A DNA stretch of 64,000 bases from Oscillospiraceae bacterium (GCA_021200775.1 JAJQGB010000012.1:1-64000), one strand, 5' to 3'; counted from the stretch's first letter, positions 53,286 to 62,940 are shown. Translations and numbers: made by a program. Notes: a model not told the origin generated them from the letters alone.

Positions 53286-56200
53286 TTATTCCTCGATATT
53301 CATATTTGTTATCTCTCTTTCCTTGTTTGAAAGAAACTCATCTATGTATGATATTTCTTCTTTGGTAAAACTAAAGGCTTTATATAAGTCAGCATCTGTA
53401 CAAGCAGTGCTATTTTTTAAGGACTCTGGTAGCGGAATCTCCTCTACATATTGTTGTCTCATCTGCATACCACCATTATCTAAAATAGCGACTTTCTTAA
53501 AGAAGTAATAAGCAGCATAGCGTGAGTTTAACATTTTCACTAGGGCATCCAAGTCGTTACCTGTTAAAAAGCATAAACTATCTGCAACATAGAAGTTTTC
53601 AGGTAAAATCGAAAACCTAGGAAATTCAGAAAAAGCTTTTTTTGATATTCTAGTTAATCTTGCCCACACGATTTTCTGCTTAGAAAAATCGTCGGAATAA
53701 TTTGCACCCCATCTTTGCAGTGCATACCATTCGTATCTTATACCAGTTTCAGCTTTGTTGCGTGCTTCTAACTCAGGCTTATATTTCAACAGGTGCTGAT
53801 AAACGGCAGGATACTCTTTTTCAAAGAGCTTTTCCGCTTCTTCTGAAGCTCCAATTATTGATGGGTCATTTTGTAGCGGGAAATGCCACGGTATGTAAAG
53901 TAGCCACAAATCCGCAAAGTCATAAGAGTACCGTTTGATGTCCCTGCCACGCAAAATGGGTCTTATAATTTCAGCAGATTTTGGGTCTTGAGCGATAAGC
54001 TCGTCTTTCTTGGCACCGGAAATGATGAAGGCTTCGTTTTTACCTGTGAGGATTCCTCTGTAGATAGAAATATCCCAGTCTTTTAACGGCGTGCCGACTG
54101 CCTCTATTTTGCGCCTTATGCTTTGCTCGATGGGGTTGAGGATAACCCAGCTTTCTTCATTGTCGAAGGAACAGCTTGCGCTGTTTTGCCTAACAAAAAC
54201 GCTCAAATTGTCTTTGCATTTTTCCTGTGCAATACAGGCAGTGGTGTTGTGTTTGTTTTCGCTCTTGGTGAACATGAGGATGTTTACGTCAACCGTTGCC
54301 GATTCAAAGATTTTCTGTCCAGCAAAATCAATCAGAATAAGCGGATTGGTGTTTTGGGCAAAGAAGCCCCTCAAAGCCTTTCCATAACCTGCTCTCATCC
54401 ACTTGTTGCTCGTGATAAAGCACAAAGTGCCATTTTTGTGAAGTAAAGAATGCCCTTTTTCGTAGAACAGGCAGTAAATGTCGCCTGTCTTTGCATAGGT
54501 TTCAAATCCCAGATTCTGATACTGGTCGCCGACCTTTTCTCCGGTTTCGTCATTGCAGGACTTCTGAAGCTGTATGTAAGGCGGATTTCCGATGACAACG
54601 TCGAAGCCGCCCTTGTCTCTGAAGACCCGGGCAAATTCAAGCTGCCACAGAATGAACGGCTTGGAAGCCTTTTCGGTGGCTTGTTCGTAAAGTTCTCTCG
54701 TCTCTGGAGAAATACAATTCAACTGTGACTCAATAGCAGCAGTCTTAAGCTCGGAAATCTCAGCTAATAACTGCTTTTTCTTGTCTGGGCTATCACAATA
54801 GAACAGCTCGTCCTGCTTTTTGAGCAGAGGAGGGATTGCGGCTTCAAATTGTGTCTGGGCGAAATCAAACTGCTCGCCTCCGTTTGCATTGCCCAGCATG
54901 GTGCTTTGATTGATAAGCTTAACGCCTTCAAACTCATCCACGAGACTGTTACCGCAGAGGATGTTGCATTCAAGATTCGGAAGTGGCAGAGGGTTTCTGT
55001 GACCTTCAAGCTCATTTCTTGCATTGGGATTTATTTCATCATCAATGACTAGTGACAGCCAGAGGCGAAGCTGAGCTATGTCAACGGTGGAGGGCTCAAT
55101 ATCAACCGCAAAGATAGAATTCTTGATGGTGTGCTGTTTCAGCATATATGCAGAGCGACTTCTGTATAAGTCTCCTCTTATGAAACTTGCCTGCCTCTCA
55201 AATTTGGCATCCTTCACAGCCGCAATAGCCATATATACAGTCAGAGTTTGCCTTGCTCTCACTATTTCACTCATCATGCCGAGAGGAAATGCTCCCGACC
55301 CTACCGCCGGATCGGCAACACGAATATCCTTAAGAGCATCATCAAGCTCTTTCAGGCGATTGACATTGTTCTTAAACGAAAGTATATTCTCGGAAATATA
55401 CATTTCCTTGTTGTAATCAAACTTCATGCAGGGCTTGCCGTTCTCATCGACAGCATGTATCGTCTTCACGCTGTCCTCATCCTTCATGAAATCTCCGTAA
55501 AGAATGAGGTCACGGATATCACCTTCAGGCAGCCCTGTTGAACCAACAAGATAACTGATAAGGCTTTCCTGACACATATAGTGCACAATTTCACGGGGAG
55601 TATAGAAGGCACCTTTGCTCTTGCGGTCATCCACTTCCAGAAGACTTTCAAATACTTTTCCGAGCATTTCCGGGTCAATGGCAACCTCACGCTCCATGGG
55701 CTCGTCTTCGCTCATGGTAAAGTTGTAACTATCGAATATGTCCAGAATGCCGTCGGCATTTCTGTCGTTATCGTCTTTCTTATTTGAGAAAATCTCATCA
55801 GGAATGTTCAACCTTGAGTTTTTCCAGTCGTAACCGTTTATCGGTTCAAAAAGCCCTCCGGACAAAAACGGGACGCGGCAGTGCAGGAGGGTGGAATATC
55901 CCCACTCTCCACGGTTCCTGTTCAGTGTGTCATAAAAAAGAGGCTCAAGATAATCGTTGTAGAAATTACATCCCTTCTTCTTGGAAAATTCAAAAAGTTC
56001 CCTCAAAAACTTTCTGGAACCGTGACCCCAATTATTGGCCTCACCTTTCGGGAGACAGTTGGCAATGGCTTCCTCGGCATCATCGGGAATACTATTAAGA
56101 ACGGACAAATCCGCACATTCATACTTGTCCTCTTTTTTAGTATAGATTCTCGGAAGATACTCCTTAATTAGTTTGCCCTTAACACCGTATGTGCTGTAGT

Positions 56201-56999
56201 AGACTTTGTTGTACTGCTTTTCGTCGAGTCTTTTGTTAGTCTTCCATACACTGACACCAAGCCAGCCCTTCTTCTGGAGGAAGTAGAGAAAGACAATCTG
56301 ACCCATAAGCTTTTTTGCAAACTGCTCTGCTGTAAACCCGCATTTTTCCGATTCCGCTATAAAGTCATCATTGCCACTGAGGTGGTCTTTCAAATCATGG
56401 AATTTCTCGCAATATAGCTCGAAGAATTCCTTTGTGACCTTCTCAACGCTGAACGACTCTTCAATATCGTCAAGGGTCGGCTTTAAATCGGTGTGAGCTA
56501 CTAGGTCTATGAGCCTCTCTTTGGCTGTATGCGACGGCTCGTACTTGCCCACAAGGAAAGAATATCTTTTAGCAGGAGTTATATTCTCCGTTGCCTTTAG
56601 TCTTCCGTTATCAATCTTCATTTCGTAATCAAGGCGAACGAAAGACAACCTCCACTTGAAATCGGAGCCAGAATAGTATGCAACCAAAGCTGCATCGGCG
56701 TTATTGTTTTCTATCAGCTTCTTGGCGTAGCTTCTCTGAGTGCTCCGTGATGTTTCGACATAAGCATCCTTCTTAAGCTGAACCGCAAGAATCAATAGCT
56801 TTTTATTGTCCGGGGTATAGTAATCCGCAACGTAGGAATGGCTTTCTATGTGTGAGGAGAAATTGGTGCGCTCCGGCTGTTGCTTGTAGGGAGCTACCAT
56901 TTCCGCTGAATACAAAATCTCCTTCACAAGAGTCACATAGTTCTCTATAGAAAACTCGTTTTCGAGAATATTCTGAATCCTTCCGGCATCCGTTACCAT
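53286..56999 (-). CDS. Eco57I/TaqI-type DNA methyltransferase with invertible specificity domain
   Basis: A 1237-residue adenine methyltransferase of the Eco57I class. Residues 1-150 include a nuclease-like segment (YYTPDNKKLLILAVQLKKD) whose completeness is uncertain. Motif I is VADPAVGSGAFPLGM near residue 560, and motif IV is VVIGNPPYIQLQ near residue 805. The C-terminal 300 residues form a TaqI-like specificity domain (GILTGKNEAFIISG, RPILRGRDIKRY). All of that domain from codon about 932 on lies in the invertible segment. The ATG is in the leader GGAGGTAGATAAAAATG, two bases after the helicase gene stop, so the two are co-translated. It probably modifies host DNA and sets the specificity of a defence system. 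Confidence 0.93.
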   Translation of the reverse strand: MVTDAGRIQNILENEFSIENYVTLVKEILYSAEMVAPYKQQPERTNFSSHIESHSYVADYYTPDNKKLLILAVQLKKDAYVETSRSTQRSYAKKLIENNNADAALVAYYSGSDFKWRLSFVRLDYEMKIDNGRLKATENITPAKRYSFLVGKYEPSHTAKERLIDLVAHTDLKPTLDDIEESFSVEKVTKEFFELYCEKFHDLKDHLSGNDDFIAESEKCGFTAEQFAKKLMGQIVFLYFLQKKGWLGVSVWKTNKRLDEKQYNKVYYSTYGVKGKLIKEYLPRIYTKKEDKYECADLSVLNSIPDDAEEAIANCLPKGEANNWGHGSRKFLRELFEFSKKKGCNFYNDYLEPLFYDTLNRNRGEWGYSTLLHCRVPFLSGGLFEPINGYDWKNSRLNIPDEIFSNKKDDNDRNADGILDIFDSYNFTMSEDEPMEREVAIDPEMLGKVFESLLEVDDRKSKGAFYTPREIVHYMCQESLISYLVGSTGLPEGDIRDLILYGDFMKDEDSVKTIHAVDENGKPCMKFDYNKEMYISENILSFKNNVNRLKELDDALKDIRVADPAVGSGAFPLGMMSEIVRARQTLTVYMAIAAVKDAKFERQASFIRGDLYRSRSAYMLKQHTIKNSIFAVDIEPSTVDIAQLRLWLSLVIDDEINPNARNELEGHRNPLPLPNLECNILCGNSLVDEFEGVKLINQSTMLGNANGGEQFDFAQTQFEAAIPPLLKKQDELFYCDSPDKKKQLLAEISELKTAAIESQLNCISPETRELYEQATEKASKPFILWQLEFARVFRDKGGFDVVIGNPPYIQLQKSCNDETGEKVGDQYQNLGFETYAKTGDIYCLFYEKGHSLLHKNGTLCFITSNKWMRAGYGKALRGFFAQNTNPLILIDFAGQKIFESATVDVNILMFTKSENKHNTTACIAQEKCKDNLSVFVRQNSASCSFDNEESWVILNPIEQSIRRKIEAVGTPLKDWDISIYRGILTGKNEAFIISGAKKDELIAQDPKSAEIIRPILRGRDIKRYSYDFADLWLLYIPWHFPLQNDPSIIGASEEAEKLFEKEYPAVYQHLLKYKPELEARNKAETGIRYEWYALQRWGANYSDDFSKQKIVWARLTRISKKAFSEFPRFSILPENFYVADSLCFLTGNDLDALVKMLNSRYAAYYFFKKVAILDNGGMQMRQQYVEEIPLPESLKNSTACTDADLYKAFSFTKEEISYIDEFLSNKEREITNMNIEE
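53902..54204 (-). repeat. Right arm of 303-bp inverted repeat
   Basis: Inverted copy of 52389-52691, lying inside the expressed methyltransferase gene at the start of its specificity domain. Confidence 0.93.
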
Positions 57000-57001
57000 T
57001 T

Positions 57002-60000
57002 TTATCTACCTCCGTTTTTCAAATAAGCAGACAAAACAACCTGCTTTTCATCGTTTCCCTTTGCTTTCTTCTGAACACTGTCATTAAGATAGCTTTGCGG
57101 TACGATATTCATGATGTCATAGTATAGCTCCAAGGTGTCCGTAGCCGTTTTACTCTTCTTGCTTATATCCTTGGTTACCTTTGCCGGAATATCGCCGGAC
57201 TCTATACGCTCAATCAGAATATCAAGCTTTTCAGCCTGCTCCTCTGTCAGTCTCTGTTCACTGTGCATTGCTTTCAATAGTCTGATTACCTTAGCATCAT
57301 TGCCAATCAGCATCGGCTTCTCTGTCGATGCTGTTTCTTCTTCCAGAATGAAATCATCGAAAGCCATGCTGTTTTTCTTCAGGTGATCATAGTAGTCATG
57401 TGAAATGCTGGCTCTCTGAGCTTTTTCATCAGACTCTATAAGCTGAATTGCTTCCATAAAAGTCAGTTGTTTGGTCTCGTTAGCGTCAGATACAAAGAAT
57501 GTTTTCAAAGCTCCCTTTCTGATAAAGCTTACGGTAGATGTCTCGTCAACCAAATTACTGTCCTTACTGCTTTTAGCTTTTATCGGCAGAGCTTTAATTG
57601 CACCGAACAAATTGGGGTTGCTGTCTCTGACCTGACGAATAACGCCAAGGTAAGCCAGTTCGGGATTCGTACTTTCTTCATCATCCATATCTTTATTCAA
57701 TTCGGAGAACAGCTTTTTAGATGAAATCTCCTCATCATCGGAAAGATACTTGATGTCCTCTCCCAATGTGTCATGGAAAGCTTGTAGCTTCTGCAAAATT
57801 CTTTCTTCAAGAGGCATATGCTTCTCACTTTGAGCCGTCGGGAAGAAGTTGAATACATAGATTCGATCATGCTCTGTTCCAACACGATTGACACGACCAA
57901 CACGTTGCATTATCCGAGTTGGGTTCCACGGAAGGTCATAGTTAATAAGAACATTAGCACGATGCAGGTTGATTCCTTCCGCCAGAACATCGGTCGTGAT
58001 GAGAACATCATACTTGTCATCCCCAAGGCTTCTGAATTTAGGATCGAAGCTTTCTTCAATATCCACCTTCAATGCCTGTGAGCTCTGCCCACTGAAGTTG
58101 ATAACACGCTTTCCGTAAATCTCTTTCAGGCTATCGCAAAGATACTCAGCCGTTTCCTTGGATTCCGTGAATATGATCATCTTCTTACCACGCATTGCTT
58201 CATTTTCAGACAAAGCCTTTTTGAACTCACCCAACTTCGGGTCTGTTTTCACGAACGACCACATGTCTCGGAGACTCTTGAGATCCGATAGGTCTCGCTC
58301 AAGGTCTTTCATGAATGCCGGTGTAAATTCCGTGGTTTCAAACTCCATTACATCCTGCTGTTCGATATAGTACAGAAGCTTATCGTCATCGCCATTGTCA
58401 AGAAGGTCATACACATCAACCTTTTTGCTTATATACACTTTTCCCGACTTTGCCATCTCAATGAACTTCCCATACGATTCGATGAACCGTGTCAAAGTCA
58501 TCTTGAAGGCATAAAAACTACTCTCCAACCGCTTAACAAGAATGCCCTTCATAAAGCCACCCATGTTGCGCTGTGCAGTTTGCATTGATGCATATTTAGC
58601 CTTATCCCTCAGGTAAAGCAACGGCGTATAACGTGCATAACGAAAATCTTTTATTATTGAGATAGTCTCGGTGAATATCTCATCTGTTGCTTCGTCAAAT
58701 TCGTAGACGATTTTTTCAGGGCTACCGACACTGGGAAATTTAAGTCCCTGCTTCTTGAGATCATCCGCATAATACTTCTGAATCTCGCCTCTTGTACGCC
58801 TTATCATTACTTCACGAAGTAGCTTATCTCTTATAACCTCGGAATTCTCCCTGACTTGCTTTGCATAAGCATCCGTTCCTTTTGGAATCTTTGATAATTT
58901 CGAATTCAAGCCACGGAAAAATCCTTCGATGTTTTTGATTCCGTTGATATTGCCACTCTGCTTAGGCTGAAACAGGTAAATCTGATTTTCAATATCGCTT
59001 GTATAGTTATTGATAGGCGTCGCTGAGATTAGAATTACCTTTTTCCCACGGCAAATCTGGTGAAGCTTCGTGTAACTATCGGTTCCGCTGTTACGGAAGC
59101 GATGAGCTTCATCCACAAAAACGTAGCTGTACTTGTCTGCACCCTTCTCGATTATATGATCCAATTTTCCGAGTGACACTACATCACAACGTGACACATC
59201 AAAATCCTGTAGAACATCTTTCCAATAGTCCTGTAAAACTGGAGGGCAAATAATCAATTTATAAGCATTGCGGTTAAAAGTGTTGGCAAGCATCGCACAG
59301 ATATATGTCTTTCCCAAACCAACAACGTCGGATATAAAGACCCCGTTGTACGCATCCAGTTTTTTCTTGGCTTGCAGGACAGCGTCTATCTGATATTGAA
59401 GTCGCATATATCCGTCGGGAAGAAGCATTTGAAAATTCTCTTTGTCAGAGTTGATTTCTTCTTTGAAATACTCATAGAGGGTTTTCAGATACAGTTCGTA
59501 GGGCGTAATATCATTACGAAGCCACGTTTTCTTTTCCACAGTATCTATGTAAACATCACGAATATCTTTGCTCTTTTTCCACAAAGTTTCAAACCTATTC
59601 AAGGCGAACTCAACATCGGAGGTGTCTTTCAACTCCACATTAAATTCCAAGTTATTGACAAGACCTGCTTCAGAAAAATTGCTTGAACCGGTAATAACAC
59701 TTCCGTACATATCCGGCACCTTAATCGGATCTTTTCTCATGATGTACACCTTTGCATGTATAGGTGCTTCTGTGTACATTCTCATCTCAAGCTTACCCGA
59801 TTTAAGCCAATCAATAAAGACTCTTACGCCTTTTTCCACATCATAAGTTGTCGATGCTTGCTCAAATTCTTTTTCTATTTCTTCCTCAACAATTTCTTTG
59901 CCTTCCTTTGCGGAAATTGATGAAATCCTAACTTCCTCACCTGCCTGATCCAAAATGCGGACAGTAAACCTGTCAACATTCAGCCCAACCAGTATGCGAA

Positions 60001-60169
60001 TTTTCTCCACATCCTCAAGTGCCGGATACAGTTTGAAAAAACCACTCGTTCTGAAATAGCCAACTAACACATCAAAAAACTGAGTGTTGCTTTTTAATAT
60101 TGCATTAAAACGGCTGTACAAGTCACGCTCGGGTTCATTTGTGAAAAATTTTAAATCTGTATGCGACAT
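57002..60169 (-). CDS. PLD-nuclease/superfamily 2 helicase fusion
   Basis: A 1055-residue protein. Residues 1-250 hold a phospholipase D-like nuclease domain with one HKD-type motif (IHAKVYIMRKD, GSVITGSSNFSE). A SNF2-like helicase follows: Walker A DVVGLGKTYICA near residue 290, VFVDEAHRF, ISATPINN, and the C-terminal lobe with FTESKETAEYL and QRVGRVNRVGTEHDRIYVF. Proteins of this kind occur with class I methyltransferases in phage-defence loci and probably act as the translocating nuclease arm. I chose the ATG at 60169, after AAAGGATG; a further ATG at 60202 lacks a site. The promoter is at 60274-60302. Confidence 0.92.
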   Translation of the reverse strand: MSHTDLKFFTNEPERDLYSRFNAILKSNTQFFDVLVGYFRTSGFFKLYPALEDVEKIRILVGLNVDRFTVRILDQAGEEVRISSISAKEGKEIVEEEIEKEFEQASTTYDVEKGVRVFIDWLKSGKLEMRMYTEAPIHAKVYIMRKDPIKVPDMYGSVITGSSNFSEAGLVNNLEFNVELKDTSDVEFALNRFETLWKKSKDIRDVYIDTVEKKTWLRNDITPYELYLKTLYEYFKEEINSDKENFQMLLPDGYMRLQYQIDAVLQAKKKLDAYNGVFISDVVGLGKTYICAMLANTFNRNAYKLIICPPVLQDYWKDVLQDFDVSRCDVVSLGKLDHIIEKGADKYSYVFVDEAHRFRNSGTDSYTKLHQICRGKKVILISATPINNYTSDIENQIYLFQPKQSGNINGIKNIEGFFRGLNSKLSKIPKGTDAYAKQVRENSEVIRDKLLREVMIRRTRGEIQKYYADDLKKQGLKFPSVGSPEKIVYEFDEATDEIFTETISIIKDFRYARYTPLLYLRDKAKYASMQTAQRNMGGFMKGILVKRLESSFYAFKMTLTRFIESYGKFIEMAKSGKVYISKKVDVYDLLDNGDDDKLLYYIEQQDVMEFETTEFTPAFMKDLERDLSDLKSLRDMWSFVKTDPKLGEFKKALSENEAMRGKKMIIFTESKETAEYLCDSLKEIYGKRVINFSGQSSQALKVDIEESFDPKFRSLGDDKYDVLITTDVLAEGINLHRANVLINYDLPWNPTRIMQRVGRVNRVGTEHDRIYVFNFFPTAQSEKHMPLEERILQKLQAFHDTLGEDIKYLSDDEEISSKKLFSELNKDMDDEESTNPELAYLGVIRQVRDSNPNLFGAIKALPIKAKSSKDSNLVDETSTVSFIRKGALKTFFVSDANETKQLTFMEAIQLIESDEKAQRASISHDYYDHLKKNSMAFDDFILEEETASTEKPMLIGNDAKVIRLLKAMHSEQRLTEEQAEKLDILIERIESGDIPAKVTKDISKKSKTATDTLELYYDIMNIVPQSYLNDSVQKKAKGNDEKQVVLSAYLKNGGR

Positions 60170-60273
60170 TATAGATACATCCTTTCGCTTTATATAGCTC
60201 ATATTTGGAAAGGCAAGACTGATTTTCTCTCATCAAGTTCTTTCAAAATAAGAAAGCACAATAATCAACAAAT

Positions 60274-60302
60274 ATTATACACCCTCTGACAAAAAAATGC
60301 AA
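60274..60302 (-). promoter_or_regulatory. Promoter of the helicase-methyltransferase operon
   Basis: On the minus strand TTGCAT (60297-60302), 17 bases, and TATAAT (60274-60279), about 105 bp before the start codon. It lies outside the invertible segment, so inversion changes specificity and not expression. Confidence 0.75.
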
Positions 60303-60342
60303 TGTTTTTGCCCTACTCGTCAAGTTAAAAACTCATCCCTTC

Positions 60343-60371
60343 AAAAAAGCAACCCCACCGGTTGCTTTTTT
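60343..60371. terminator. Bidirectional intrinsic terminator
   Basis: AAAAAAGCAACC-CCACC-GGTTGCTTTTTT is a perfect stem with A- and T-runs, so it works on either strand. It separates the defence operon from the mobilization genes. Confidence 0.8.
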
Positions 60372-60665
60372 CATTATCCGCAAAAATTTTTTCAAAGAAT
60401 TTTTAAAAACCAACTTGTCATCTCCCCTCCCTCGCCTGTGTTAGTGAAGGGTTAAAGAAGTGCAAAAGCAAGATACGCCCGGTCAGACAGTAACTCAATT
60501 CTGAGAACTGCCGCCCCGACATCTTGATGGGAATTGCGGCTTCCCATACCCTCGGCTTTGCAAATTCATCGTATTTGCATTTTGGCTCCCATTAAAAATG
60601 GTCACAGCGGCGAAGCCGGTTGCAGTGGCAGAGCAGTGGCAAAAACGAAAGAGGTGAAAACGAAT
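60372..60665. other. Gap upstream of the mobilization genes, possible oriT
   Basis: This stretch of about 290 bp holds several short inverted repeats (for example CTCA-ATT-CTGAG at about 60493-60504) and lies directly upstream of mobC and the relaxase, the usual place of an origin of transfer. I cannot identify a nic site. Confidence 0.3.
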
Positions 60666-60869
60666 ATGGCAAGACCAAAGAAGGATGCGGACCTGGTTCG
60701 TCCGCACAGGATAACGTTCCGCCTGACAGACGTGGAATACGAAATAATCAAGAAGCGGTGCGAGGGTGCGGGGGTGGAAAGCGCGCTCGATGCTGTTCTC
60801 AAAATTCAAGTTGACGTCACGAGGATGGTGAACGAAGTCCATGGCAATCTTAAAGCACGGTACAAGTAA
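60666..60869 (+). CDS. MobC-like mobilization accessory protein
   Basis: A 67-residue protein beginning MARPKKDADLVRPHRITFRL, typical of short MobC/ribbon-helix-helix accessory proteins that bind oriT and help the relaxase. GAGGTG lies nine bases before the ATG at 60666. It overlaps the relaxase start by 29 bases, as usual in integrative mobilizable elements. Confidence 0.8.
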   Translation: MARPKKDADLVRPHRITFRLTDVEYEIIKKRCEGAGVESALDAVLKIQVDVTRMVNEVHGNLKARYK

Positions 60870-61748
60870 GAACTCGAATTATGGCGATGCGCTCAACTAT
60901 CTGTTGTTCGAGCATGACGCATTCACAATGAAGCCGGTTCTTGACGAGAACGGAAACATGGTGCGACGACGGGACTATATCCTCGATGGCATCAACTGCG
61001 ACCCGTTCACCTATGCCGAGGAGTGCAGGGAACTTAACGAGCAGTTGCGCAGGAATTCGCCGAGCGACCATGCGACTGCAAAGCCGGCTGCAAGCATCAC
61101 CAAACCAGAAGTTTACTCACGCATATGCAAAAGTCTTTGATGGAAATCTGCGAACGGGAGGGGTTGCATCAGGTTGACTTGCAGAACAACGTCAAGGCAC
61201 AGCAAAGCCGAGCATATGCGCAGAAGGTCAAGCTCACGAATTTGAAGCAAATGGCGAACACCATTATTTATGTTCAGCAACACGGATACGATACGAGGGA
61301 TGCTCTTCAGAACTCTTATGATGAAATACTCGCAAAGAGAATAGAAGCGAAGAAAGAGTTGAGGGAGACGGAGGACAAGTTGAAGGATATCAACGAGGTG
61401 ATTCGTTACATGGGGCAGTATCTCGCAAACAAGAAAGTCTTTGGCGAGATGCTGAATGCGAGGAACAAAAAGAAGTTTCGGGAAGCGCATTCGTCGGAAA
61501 TTACGGTTTATGAAACGGCGGTAAGGTTTCTGAAAAATCGTTATCCCGGCGGCAAGATTCCTTCGATGAAGGCTTTGCAACAAGAAAAACAAAGTCTGAC
61601 TATCCGCAGAGGCGCAAAGCAGAACACCTACAATTATTTGCGAGATTATGCAAATGAGCTGAAGACGGTTTGCTCAAATGTGGATTCGATTTTGAAGCCA
61701 CAACAGGAAAAGGAAGTTAAGAGGACGAAACAGCAGGAGATTTCTTGA
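60841..61748 (+). pseudogene. Relaxase gene with internal deletion and frameshift
   Basis: The first 75 or so codons (MAILKHGTSKNSNYGDALNY, then LDENGNMVRRRDYILDGINC) are the N-terminus of a MobA-type relaxase of clostridial mobilizable elements. Near 61070 this frame breaks and ends at 61140. From 61080 a second frame reads KAGCKHHQTRSLLTHMQKSL and continues as the relaxase C-terminal part to 61748. Comparison with full relaxases implies loss of over 100 codons that hold the His-x-His metal site. The enzyme must be inactive, so transfer would need a relaxase in trans. Confidence 0.85.
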
Positions 61749-61751
61749 CAT

Positions 61752-61802
61752 AAAAAAATAAGCCCGACAGTTACACGCTGTTTGGGTAACCGTTGGGGCT
61801 TT
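61752..61802 (-). terminator. Intrinsic terminator of the 104-residue gene
   Basis: On the minus strand AAGCCCCAACGGTTAC..GTAACTGTCGGGCTT forms a bulged stem, followed by ATTTTTTTA. It begins six bases after the stop at 61808. Confidence 0.7.
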
Positions 61803-61807
61803 CGGGT

Positions 61808-62122
61808 TTATATTTCTTCGGATTCTTTGTTAGAAGTTGACTTAAGCTTATCATCCAACATATCAAGAACCTGTTGCGGCAGGGAGTCAATCGGGTATCT
61901 TTTGTCGGCGTACATCACCGTATCATACAGCCAATTCCCGCCGGGTTTTGAGAATATGTATTGAACCTCAAACGCATTCGCCGCCTTGTCAAAGCTATCT
62001 TCAACACGAAGACTTCTGGCTATGTAGTACCTGCTCACTTTTTTGCCGGTTTTATCTACATCCTTGCTCAGGCAAACTGTACACTCCAAGTCCGTCAAGC
62101 CGAACTTATAAGTGAACGTCAT
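61808..62122 (-). CDS. Hypothetical protein of the mobile element
   Basis: A 104-residue protein, beginning MTFTYKFGLTDLECTVCLSK, that I do not recognise. It is soluble and charged with an acidic Lys/Glu-rich end. No ribosome site precedes the ATG, but a short upstream frame (MSKINTLKL, with AAGGACACAGG before it) ends in an ATGA overlap with it, so it may be translated by coupling. A terminator follows. It lies in the mobilizable element, opposite in direction to the mob genes. Confidence 0.6.
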   Translation of the reverse strand: MTFTYKFGLTDLECTVCLSKDVDKTGKKVSRYYIARSLRVEDSFDKAANAFEVQYIFSKPGGNWLYDTVMYADKRYPIDSLPQQVLDMLDDKLKSTSNKESEEI

Positions 62123-62159
62123 AGTTTAAGCGTATTAATCTTGCTCATCCTGTGTCCTT

Positions 62160-62480
62160 CTTTTCGCTTAATACAGAAAAAGCGGACGATACAGTGATCG
62201 CCCGCAATACTTGTACAGTTGCGTGTTTTCTGCTGGCTGTCAGCCTCGGCAATCTGGCGAAAGCCTATAAGATGCGTCAGCATCTGTAGCCATGGGAAAT
62301 TTAAGTCCCCCATGCGGACTACACCTATATCCAAGGTGTGGGGCTCGATACCCTGGCGAGTATCTATCAGCCGTGGGCTTTACCCTGCCCCACGCGCAGT
62401 ACAGCTTTAACGTGCCGCCGCACGGGAAGCATCTCTGCTTCCATATATATTATATGCTATCTTGGCGAAAAAAGCAACAT
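62160..62480. other. Hairpin-rich non-coding stretch
   Basis: Several perfect short hairpins follow each other, for example GTGGG..CCCAC at about 62382-62395 and GAAGC-ATCTC-TGCTTC at 62427-62442. The ORFs across it lack family features. It may be a structured RNA or the edge of an inserted element. Confidence 0.35.
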
Positions 62481-62574
62481 CTTTTCTCTGAAAATTTTCA
62501 GTATGCGTAAAGGGAAATTTTCCCGCATACCTCGCCCACCTTCTGCCCAAACTAATCCAAAAGAAGTTGATTAC

Positions 62575-62805
62575 ATGGCTATGAAGCCCGATGAGAAGCG
62601 GAGCGAGCTTCTTGATTCTTTGGTTGACATCAGGGATGTCAGGATTGACAGGACTTTGCCAGTGGAGGAGCGGATGAAATCCTATGTCGAGCAGATTAAG
62701 AACCCCTATATGTTCAAGGTCGGCGACACTGTGGTCAGGGTTTCATATGCGAACACGTCGGAGACCATCAACGACAATTTTATAAACCTCATTGCGAGTC
62801 TGTGA
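62575..62805 (+). CDS. Small transposon-encoded protein, TnpW-like
   Basis: A 76-residue protein (MAMKPDEKRSELLDSLVDIR at the start, YMFKVGDTVVRVSYANTSET near the end) that resembles the TnpW/DUF6870-type small proteins of Tn4451-like elements. Its role is not known. No clear ribosome site is present and the ATG at 62581 is an alternative. It lies upstream of the TnpX-like recombinase, as in known elements. Confidence 0.65.
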   Translation: MAMKPDEKRSELLDSLVDIRDVRIDRTLPVEERMKSYVEQIKNPYMFKVGDTVVRVSYANTSETINDNFINLIASL

Positions 62806-62840
62806 CTTGCCGCTGGAAAATGATTCTTTTTAGGAAGGGC

Positions 62841-62869
62841 TGGACTTTTCCGCTCGGTTCTGCTATAAT
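62841..62869 (+). promoter_or_regulatory. Promoter of the large recombinase gene
   Basis: TGGACT (62841-62846), 17 bases, and TATAAT (62864-62869), 72 bp before the ATG. Confidence 0.6.
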
Positions 62870-62940
62870 GATTGTGGACAAAATCAGTGGAACGCCGCCC
62901 TTTCAGTTTTCCGACGAAAAAAGAAAGGTGTGGCGATTTA

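Noticed and set aside
62119-62334. A 71-residue minus-strand frame as a real gene
   Set aside because: It has no ribosome site and covers hairpin-rich DNA. Only its last nine codons (MSKINTLKL) have a plausible start and may act as a leader peptide.
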